Shown one piece after another: positions 1 through 4,794 of a stretch of 6,445 nucleotides of DNA. Position 1 is the stretch's first letter; every line of letters begins with the position of its first letter. Under the pieces are notes generated by a model that was not told the DNA's origin, made no database searches, and was given only the letters and a program-made list of their open reading frames with translations. A program made the position numbers and the translations under genes. The DNA is from Tatlockia sp. (GTDB lineage Bacteria; Cyanobacteriota; Cyanobacteriia; Cyanobacteriales; Chroococcidiopsidaceae), in contig JACCVJ010000656.1 in the NCBI GenBank assembly GCA_013698215.1, positions 1 through 6,445 on the forward strand, read 5' to 3'.

Positions 1-353
1 TTGGGATTTTAATTGAAGAATACGCTGGGGACTTCCCTCTATGGCTTGCGCCCGTACAAGTAAGATTGCTACCTGTAAGCGATGCCCAGAGAGATTTTAC
101 AATAGAAGTAGCATCATTGATGCGATCTCGCGGTATCCGAGTAGAAGCCGATACCAGTAACGAGCGTTTGGGTAAACTCATCCGCAACGCCGAAAAAGAC
201 AAAATTCCCGTTATGGCGGTAATAGGAGCAAAAGAAGTGGAATCAAATAGCCTCAGCATCCGCACCCGCGCCTCTGGAGAATTGGGAAGTATACCCATAA
301 CTGAAGTAGTAGAAAAAATCCTTAATGCGATCGCTCAGTACAGCAATTTTTAA
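1..353 (+). CDS. thrS: Threonyl-tRNA synthetase, C-terminal part (5'-truncated by window edge)
   Basis: The reading frame is open from codon 3-5 to the TAA at 351-353, so the gene begins before the window. An internal TTG at 66 is not its start, because coding similarity continues upstream of it. The visible 116 residues begin GILIEEYAGDFPLWLAPVQV and continue RLLPVSD, which is the class II aminoacyl-tRNA synthetase anticodon-binding domain (HGTP_anticodon) as found at the end of ThrRS. Further family-like stretches are the segment around RVEADTSNERLGKLIRNAEKDKIPVM and the VIGAKEVESNSLSIRTR strand, matching the usual 'GxxEvxxxtvsvR' region. The enzyme charges tRNA-Thr with threonine in the cytoplasm; this domain recognises the anticodon. 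The N-terminal editing and catalytic domains lie outside the window. A HIP1 site (327-334) lies near the 3' end. HisRS and ProRS share this fold, but the PLWLAPVQV motif and the ending favour ThrRS. Confidence 0.93.
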   Translation, partial: GILIEEYAGDFPLWLAPVQVRLLPVSDAQRDFTIEVASLMRSRGIRVEADTSNERLGKLIRNAEKDKIPVMAVIGAKEVESNSLSIRTRASGELGSIPITEVVEKILNAIAQYSNF

Positions 354-386
354 GGTATGGAGACGTTGCAATGCAACGTCTCTACC
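354..386. repeat. Near-perfect palindrome between convergent genes (interspersed cyanobacterial repeat / possible bidirectional terminator)
   Basis: GAGACGTTGCA (360-370) and TGCAACGTCTC (372-382) are exact reverse complements around a single A. GGTA (354-357) and TACC (383-386) extend the stem beyond a two-base TG bulge. It starts directly after the thrS stop and ends about ten bases before the stop of the opposing flavoprotein gene. From memory, palindromes with this GAGACGTTGCA core are repeated many times in Nostoc-like and related cyanobacterial genomes, usually between genes. The hairpin would be very stable in RNA from either strand, but neither side has a run of T residues, so termination would be by structure only or incidental. 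Confidence 0.75.
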
Positions 387-393
387 TACAGTC

Positions 394-408
394 AGTCAAG
401 GATTGACT
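394..408. repeat. Short inverted repeat over the flavoprotein stop codon
   Basis: AGTCAA (394-399) and TTGACT (403-408) form a 6-bp stem with a GGA loop. It overlaps the last codons and the stop of the minus-strand gene, next to the larger palindrome. It may add to 3'-end structure, but six bases of symmetry is close to chance expectation. Confidence 0.3.
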
Positions 409-971
409 TCTTCACTACTCCAGCCATCATTACGACTATATATATATCGATTCTGCGGATTGCCCATTAAATTCAAGTAATCTACCTGCATTGGTTCCAA
501 TAATAACAAGCAAAAATTAGCTAATGGCTTTAGCACAGGAGGGGGAGGCGGCGCAAAGTCAGCATCCTCGGCTCTAGATTTTCCAGGATCAGCCCAGGCA
601 AATTGTAGCCTTGCACTATTGCTAAGTTCTTGCCAACTTGCTTGACGAGCTTGTTGCAAAGCCAAGTCTGCATTATCTGCTTGTATTAAGTGTAGCAAAC
701 CACTAAATCGAAATTGCTCGCGGGTTTGGGTAAAGTACCAACAAGCCTCCGCCCAAGGATGTACGGCAATTTGGCGGACTTTTTCGCTACGACTATCAAC
801 GACAAACTTTAAACAATCTTTATCTCCATAAAAGCCCCGAAATACTACGCTGCGGTTGGCGGGGCGATTTTCTTGAGTAACTGTTGCCAACTGCAAATAA
901 CGCGCCTCCGTAACATTACGGTGATGACTAAGCGACTTTTCTAACAATAACTGCCAAGGTGTATCCGACAT
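396..971 (-). CDS. FMN-dependent PPOX-type flavoprotein (pyridoxamine 5'-phosphate oxidase-like, alr4036 family)
   Basis: This is a complete 191-residue protein starting at the ATG complementary to 969-971 and ending in TGA (398-396). The sequence matches my memory of the cyanobacterial PPOX subgroup (Pyridox_oxase_2 / probable FMN-dependent enzyme, alr4036 family). ARYLQLATV is at about 23-31, and RPANRSVVFRGF (about 36-47) is the split-barrel strand that contacts FMN phosphate. DSRSEKVRQI is at about 59-68, WAEACWYFTQTREQFRFSG at about 73-91 and LQFAWADPG at about 122-130. A proline run (APPPPP, 140-145) precedes PLANFCLLLLEPMQVDYLNL, and the protein ends EEVNP like its relatives. It is probably a cytoplasmic FMN- or F420-type oxidoreductase with unknown substrate. 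The residues typical of true PdxH substrate binding cannot be confirmed, so pdxH is not assigned. No signal peptide is seen, and no clear Shine-Dalgarno precedes the start. It converges on thrS and diverges from the exported-protein cluster, so it is probably its own transcription unit. Confidence 0.9.
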   Translation of the reverse strand: MSDTPWQLLLEKSLSHHRNVTEARYLQLATVTQENRPANRSVVFRGFYGDKDCLKFVVDSRSEKVRQIAVHPWAEACWYFTQTREQFRFSGLLHLIQADNADLALQQARQASWQELSNSARLQFAWADPGKSRAEDADFAPPPPPVLKPLANFCLLLLEPMQVDYLNLMGNPQNRYIYSRNDGWSSEEVNP

Positions 972-1367
972 AGATTAATTTGCATCTAGATATTTTCTAG
1001 GTTTACTTATTTATTAGCGCCTTGAGTAGAAAATTATCTAGCGATCTCAAAAACAGTAAAAGCGTCAATCTTTACATACACCTTGTCCTCAGACCTCAGT
1101 ATTTTCAACAATATTACCTCCAGCCTTTTTATAAAAGTTCAGTATTTACCTTGATTTGATTCTTAGGCAAATAGGGAAAGATGATCATGTAGCCTACATC
1201 GCTATTTGACTTAACCGCTAGCAAGTGTTGGGCTAACCGCTTTCCCCACAAACTCTTAGTAAGGCAACTTTTGGTACTCGGTTGTATCTACCCATACACC
1301 AAAACTTACTATTTCTATATTTGCTAATTTCGTTTGTTTTCAAACTATCTAATTTTAGTGCGTTCTA
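972..1367. other. 396-bp AT-rich divergent intergenic region; no gene seen
   Basis: No convincing ORF or RNA gene is visible. The region must contain start signals for the leftward flavoprotein gene and for the rightward exported-protein cluster. Possible -10 elements for the rightward gene are TATATT (1316-1321, no good -35 partner), TACTAT (1307-1312, with TTGTAT at 1282-1287 but a long 19-bp spacer) and TCTAAT (1348-1353). None is strong. Small structures include CTAGA/TCTAG (986-990/996-1000), a direct repeat TCAGTATTT (1096-1104 and 1139-1147), a direct repeat TAACCGCT (1212-1219 and 1234-1241) and a hairpin at 1269-1304. The region is long for a cyanobacterial promoter gap and could hide a small RNA, but nothing in the sequence proves one. 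Confidence 0.6.
1269..1304 (+). promoter_or_regulatory. Candidate hairpin upstream of the exported-protein cluster
   Basis: GGT-GTAT (1280-1287, with one bulged T) pairs with ATACACC (1294-1300) around a CTACCC loop. As an alternative outer stem, TTTTGG (1269-1274) pairs with CCAAAA (1299-1304). It lies 60-100 bases before the ATG at 1368. It could be an operator or a 5'-leader structure. No transcription start can be placed with confidence, so the role is open. Confidence 0.3.
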
Positions 1368-3962
1368 ATGAAAAAACCTCGAAAAAATCTTTACCGTCAA
1401 CTACTAACAACAGCTTTGCTTGTCGGCGGTACTTTTCAAATTGCTTCCTCTGTGTTGGCCCAAACAGCCCCAACGCCTACCAGTGCTAATACAGCTATTA
1501 GCAACACTGCAACGGCTACTTATAATGATGCAAACAACCCTGGTACAGCTTTAAACTCAAGTTCTAACACTGTAACTATTACCGTAGCTGAGATTGCGGG
1601 TCTTTTTATCAACCCGGCGGGAGTAGTAGATGGAACTACTACGACACCGGGAATCCAAGCCAATGACACGATCTACTTTGATTTTGATGTCACTAACGTT
1701 GGTAACGATCCTACTACAATTGTTATTCCTAACCTAGCGAAAATTTCAGGGTCTGCGACAATTTCTGGCGCTGTACAATATCAACAGCCTGGTGAAACAA
1801 GTTTTACAAATATTAATGGTTCTTTCACCTCTGGACAAATTCAGCCTGGTGCCTCAGTACGGGTACGAGTTCCGGTATTAGTCGGCTCCGTCCGTAGTGG
1901 AACCATTAGCGTTACCTTGGGTGACACAACTCCTTCGGCTGCTCAAAACGTCGCTTACTTAAATACCCCCGGTAGCGTATTTACTGCAGACAACAATGCT
2001 TCAACTGGTGGTACGCCAATTGCTGAAGCTAATCTTACTGCTCCAGCCAACGGAGAAAGAGAAGCCAGCAATATTCAGTCAGCAACAATTAATGCAACCG
2101 ACCAAGCTTTTGCTACCATCCTCAAAAATCTGAGTAGTTATAGCCAAAACGGTAGTTCTAACTTAACTAACGACGACCTCCTCACTTATGGATTGAGCTT
2201 GCGAGTAGAAGGGAGTCCACCATCAGCTAGTAGTACAACTTTTAATGCTGCACCTTTGACAGGTACGGTTCTTACTGGTGGCGTTGACACCAACATAACT
2301 AGCAAGTTTATTTTAATATCTGATGCTATTCCTTTCGGGACAAGCTTAAATGCAATTCCAGTTACTCCTGTCGGTTGGCGCGCTGTATACAGCACATCTT
2401 TAACATCAATTACAGCCGACAAAGCTGTATGGAGTACAACTCCCCCTGCTAGCTTCCCAGCAACTACCACTAGAGTCGGCTTTGTCTACGCTCCTGGTAC
2501 TCCTACTGGGTCTTTGTCCGGCGCTGCTAATAGTCCTGCGATCGCTCCTAACACTAATATTACGGGTTTCTCCTTCCTAGTTAGGACAACTACAACTTTT
2601 AGTGTTGACGGTACAACCGGAGGTCAAATTTCTAACATTGCTCAAGTCTTTGGTACAAGCAATGGCGGCACGACTCTAGTTTATGATGAATCTGGAGACC
2701 AAACCCCCAGTAACTTCACTGATGCTGGCACACCAGGATCGAATACGCCTACTACTGGTGTAGCGACTCCTGGAACGAATGGAACAGACCCAGGAAACAA
2801 CGCTGGTACAGATACAACTGCCTCACCTTTTGGTGGTGAAGACAATATTCTCAACATCCCCACGCCAGGAGTATCGGCAGTTTTACTTGGCCCTGAAGGA
2901 GCCGCCGGAGCTACAGGCCCTACCAACAACAACGACGACTTTACCAATAGAGCCGCTAGTTTCCCCACTTTAGACACCCCAGCAAATAACGATACTACCG
3001 ATCCTGCGGCTATTGCCTTTGTCAATAGCGTACAAAATAACGGTACAACCCCTACCAGTATCAGTATTATTCCCAGGAGTCCTGCGGACTTAGGCTTGGC
3101 TGACTTGCCTCCTAGTACGTTTGTGACAATTACCGCCACTAGCGTTAGTGGCTCAAGGCTCTACTACTGGGATGGTACAATTTTCCAGTATGATACCGAT
3201 CAAAACGCGGGGACAATCAACACCGTTGCCAATCCGATTGACTCGGCGGCGGAAGTCTTAACTATTCCTAACGTAGCTGCTAATGGTGGAACTTCTGCCT
3301 ACAACGTATCTATCGATCTACCGTCAGGTACTATCTTATCTACCGACAGAGTAAATCTTGAACCAGCCGATCCAGAATATGGCTACCCAGTCTCAGTAAC
3401 CGCCTTTATTGATGCCAACAGCAACGGATTAATTGATGCTGGAGAAGTTGCTGCTAGTAACACTACGATCAATCGCGTTTATGTCGGCTTCTTGCGCCTA
3501 TTGAAGGAATCGCGCCTAGTTCCAGGATTTGGGCCAGCCTTCCCTGGGGGTCAAGAACTATTCAGTATCGCACCAAAAACTCCTGCACCAGGAAACCGCG
3601 TTGAGTACCAAATTACTTATACCAACATCTCTAGCGTTCCTGCCACTGGTTCGGGCAGTCTAGGATTAAATGCCAATAACATTCTTATTACTGAGAATGG
3701 TACAGTATCGCCCAACAACTGGGGTCGAGATAATGACGTAACTGGTACTCCAGGCTTTGGTCAGATTGATACCCTCAACGTAGCTGGTACTGCGATCGAA
3801 TCTGGTGGCGCTGTCCCTTCCTACTTTAATGGTACTACTGGTACAGCCCCAGCGAGTGATACCACCGATGTTACGGCTTATACGGTAAATACGGGCTTAA
3901 CCCCAGTATTAGCTCCTAGTCAGTTTAGAACCTTCAAGTTCCAACGCCAAATTAACCAATAA
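1368..3962 (+). CDS. Large exported DUF11-like repeat protein, acidic, with EF-hand-like loop
   Basis: An 864-residue protein with a Sec signal peptide: basic MKKPRKNLYR, a hydrophobic core, and probable cleavage after SSVLA (A31|Q32). The mature part opens with a TAISNTATATYND...SNTVTITV motif (about 42-73) often seen at the start of DUF11-type surface proteins. Ig-like DUF11 (conserved repeat, TIGR01451-like) modules can be read at about 97-185 (DTIYFDFDVTNVGND), about 248-428 (DLLTYGLSLRVE...SDAIPFGTSLNAIPVTPVGW), about 550-705 and about 708-864 (LLKESR...PGNRVEYQITYTNIS). A Thr/Gly/Asn/Pro-rich linker (about 446-485) separates the middle modules. Residues 682-693 (D682, N684, N686, G687, D690, E693) fit an EF-hand-type calcium loop. 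No cysteine occurs anywhere, and a hand count gives about 60 acidic against 26 basic residues. No transmembrane tail, LPXTG, SLH or PEP-CTERM is seen. No Shine-Dalgarno precedes the ATG, which is chosen because it begins the signal peptide. The protein is probably extracellular or on the outer surface; exact function unknown. Confidence 0.88.
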   Translation: MKKPRKNLYRQLLTTALLVGGTFQIASSVLAQTAPTPTSANTAISNTATATYNDANNPGTALNSSSNTVTITVAEIAGLFINPAGVVDGTTTTPGIQANDTIYFDFDVTNVGNDPTTIVIPNLAKISGSATISGAVQYQQPGETSFTNINGSFTSGQIQPGASVRVRVPVLVGSVRSGTISVTLGDTTPSAAQNVAYLNTPGSVFTADNNASTGGTPIAEANLTAPANGEREASNIQSATINATDQAFATILKNLSSYSQNGSSNLTNDDLLTYGLSLRVEGSPPSASSTTFNAAPLTGTVLTGGVDTNITSKFILISDAIPFGTSLNAIPVTPVGWRAVYSTSLTSITADKAVWSTTPPASFPATTTRVGFVYAPGTPTGSLSGAANSPAIAPNTNITGFSFLVRTTTTFSVDGTTGGQISNIAQVFGTSNGGTTLVYDESGDQTPSNFTDAGTPGSNTPTTGVATPGTNGTDPGNNAGTDTTASPFGGEDNILNIPTPGVSAVLLGPEGAAGATGPTNNNDDFTNRAASFPTLDTPANNDTTDPAAIAFVNSVQNNGTTPTSISIIPRSPADLGLADLPPSTFVTITATSVSGSRLYYWDGTIFQYDTDQNAGTINTVANPIDSAAEVLTIPNVAANGGTSAYNVSIDLPSGTILSTDRVNLEPADPEYGYPVSVTAFIDANSNGLIDAGEVAASNTTINRVYVGFLRLLKESRLVPGFGPAFPGGQELFSIAPKTPAPGNRVEYQITYTNISSVPATGSGSLGLNANNILITENGTVSPNNWGRDNDVTGTPGFGQIDTLNVAGTAIESGGAVPSYFNGTTGTAPASDTTDVTAYTVNTGLTPVLAPSQFRTFKFQRQINQ

Positions 3963-3969
3963 CCCCACA

Positions 3970-4022
3970 AGTTAGAGCTTTAGAGACACAACATACTGTG
4001 TCCCTGGCTCTAACTGATTTTT
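3970..4022 (+). terminator. Hairpin plus T-run between the first and second exported-protein genes
   Basis: The outer stem AGTTAGAGC (3970-3978) pairs exactly with GCTCTAACT (4007-4015). Inside it, after a small internal loop, GACACA (3985-3990) pairs with TGTGTC (3997-4002) around a six-base loop. TTTTT follows at 4018-4022. This has the form of an intrinsic terminator, starting seven bases after the stop of the 864-residue protein. Only 41 bases separate it from the next start codon, with no obvious promoter between, so partial read-through (attenuation of the downstream genes) or use as a 3'-end stabiliser is more likely than complete isolation. Confidence 0.7.
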
Positions 4023-4051
4023 GTCTACATTCATCAAATCAATTTACACAA

Positions 4052-4055
4052 AAGG
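4052..4055 (+). promoter_or_regulatory. Ribosome binding site that decides the start of the 186-residue protein
   Basis: AAGG lies eight bases before the ATG at 4064. The frame is open further upstream to a GTG at 3998, but that extension would place 22 non-signal residues ahead of a normal signal peptide and would run through the terminator hairpin. ATG 4064 is therefore the start. Confidence 0.7.
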
Positions 4056-4063
4056 TTATAAGA

Positions 4064-4624
4064 ATGAAACGTTTATCAATCATCGGTTTAGCAGCAATGC
4101 TCGTATCTGTACCTTTTAGTAGCTTTCCTGGAATTGCAGCTACGACACCAAAAAATATTTTGGCGCAAAATGTCCAAGCTCAACCCAAAGTGCAGTTGCG
4201 CCTAACCGCCGATAAAAAAATGGTACAAAAAGATACCGCAGGTAAAGACAAAGTTACCTGGGTTTCTTTATTACAGGGAAATGTAACTGTACAGCCTGGT
4301 GATGTTCTTCGCTACACGGTGACTGGGGCTAATAATGGCGATCGCCCCGCAACTAATTTAGTTGTCACTCAACCCATCCCCAAACAAACCGCCTACGTCT
4401 TAAATTCCAGCAGTACCATCAAAAGCACGGCAACATTTACTTACAGCATCGACAACGGCAAAACCTTTGTTGCCAAACCAACGGTGCAAGTCAAACTAGC
4501 CAATGGCAAAGTTGAAACTCGTCCCGCACCCGCCGAAGTTTATACTCACGTGCGCTGGAAATTTACTGATGCGATCGCTGCTAAATCAACTATAGGTGCG
4601 GCTTACCAAGTCCGAGTCAAATAA
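4064..4624 (+). CDS. Small basic exported DUF11-like protein
   Basis: A 186-residue protein starting at MKRLSIIGLAAMLV, a clear Sec signal peptide (basic n-region, hydrophobic core to about residue 18). Cleavage is probably after GIAA (about 26), or alternatively after NILA (34|35). The mature chain is a single Ig-like DUF11-type module. VQLRLTADKK (43-52) leads in, QPGDVLRYTVTGANNGDRPATNLVVTQPIP (about 77-106) is the diagnostic core (PGDxxxYTVxxxNxGxxxAxNxxVxxPIP), and YSIDNGKTF and the closing GAAYQVRVK strand follow. There is no cysteine, anchor or transmembrane segment after the signal. The mature protein is rich in Lys/Arg (roughly 22 basic to 9 acidic), the reverse of its large neighbour. 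It lies between two related exported-protein genes in the same direction and is preceded by a terminator-like hairpin, so its level may be set separately. It is probably a periplasmic or surface accessory subunit; the precise role is unknown. Confidence 0.85.
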   Translation: MKRLSIIGLAAMLVSVPFSSFPGIAATTPKNILAQNVQAQPKVQLRLTADKKMVQKDTAGKDKVTWVSLLQGNVTVQPGDVLRYTVTGANNGDRPATNLVVTQPIPKQTAYVLNSSSTIKSTATFTYSIDNGKTFVAKPTVQVKLANGKVETRPAPAEVYTHVRWKFTDAIAAKSTIGAAYQVRVK

Positions 4625-4641
4625 TTACCTTATTTTTGAGC

Positions 4642-4680
4642 GCGATCGCGTACCCATACTTTTTACTGGCGCGCGATCGC
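4642..4680. repeat. Two HIP1 octamers forming an inverted repeat
   Basis: GCGATCGCG (4642-4650) and CGCGATCGC (4672-4680) are exact reverse complements with a 21-base loop, and each contains the HIP1 octamer GCGATCGC. A 9-bp all-GC-rich stem 17 bases after a stop codon, with a T-rich stretch downstream (TTTATTTGCTCTTGTTT), could act as a weak terminator. Alternatively each copy is simply a HIP1 site, which is self-palindromic, and the pairing is a by-product. Confidence 0.6.
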
Positions 4681-4757
4681 TTTATTTGCTCTTGTTTATA
4701 AAAAATTTTCTGCGTATCTAATCAAATTTTCAGTTTTTCACTAATTCTTTAACCAGT

Positions 4758-4777
4758 AGCAAGTCTGATTTCTTGCT
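4758..4777 (+). promoter_or_regulatory. Small hairpin just upstream of the ribosome binding site of the 507-residue gene
   Basis: AGCAAG (4758-4763) pairs with CTTGCT (4772-4777) around an eight-base loop; a T-G wobble can extend it. It ends four bases before the AAGG of the ribosome binding site (4782-4785), which is nine bases from the ATG at 4795. In mRNA it would sit next to the ribosome docking site without covering it, so it could modulate initiation or protect the 5' end of a processed transcript. Confidence 0.35.
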
Positions 4778-4794
4778 GACGAAGGTATAAAAAA

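Larger units (their letters stand above)
4625..4794 (+). promoter_or_regulatory. 170-bp gap before the 507-residue gene: possible internal promoter and leader
   Basis: The stretch is AT-rich apart from a HIP1 pair. A weak promoter candidate is TTGTTT (4692-4697) with TCTAAT (4717-4722, five of six to the -10 consensus), but the 19-bp spacer is long. TATAAA (4697-4702) is another possible -10. If either works, the third and fourth genes could be transcribed independently of the first two. The sequence alone does not establish a promoter. Confidence 0.3.

Noticed and set aside
1096..1147. Direct repeat TCAGTATTT as a possible regulator site or CRISPR-like unit
   Set aside because: Only two copies with unrelated spacing and flanks; a 9-base repeat in about 400 AT-rich bases is near chance expectation, and there is no array.
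2186..2470. Minus-strand open frame of 94 codons inside the large DUF11-like gene
   Set aside because: It is antisense to a clear coding frame, has no ribosome binding site or recognisable domain, and its Val/Ala/Leu-rich translation is what a Thr/Ser/Asn-rich gene gives when read backwards.
2889..2924. Collagen-like Gly-X-Y run (residues 508-519) in the large protein
   Set aside because: Only four triplets inside a flexible linker; far too short to form a collagen helix.
2779..2973. Plus-strand 64-codon frame overlapping the large gene
   Set aside because: A shifted-frame shadow of the linker region with no start signal or domain.
2681..3139. Minus-strand open frame of 152 codons inside the large DUF11-like gene
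   Set aside because: It looks membrane-like only because it is the reverse of the Thr/Gly/Pro/Asn linker; no family resemblance and no start signals.
3998..4063. Extended GTG start for the 186-residue protein
   Set aside because: It would add 22 residues before a typical signal peptide and start within the terminator hairpin; ATG 4064 has its own AAGG site.
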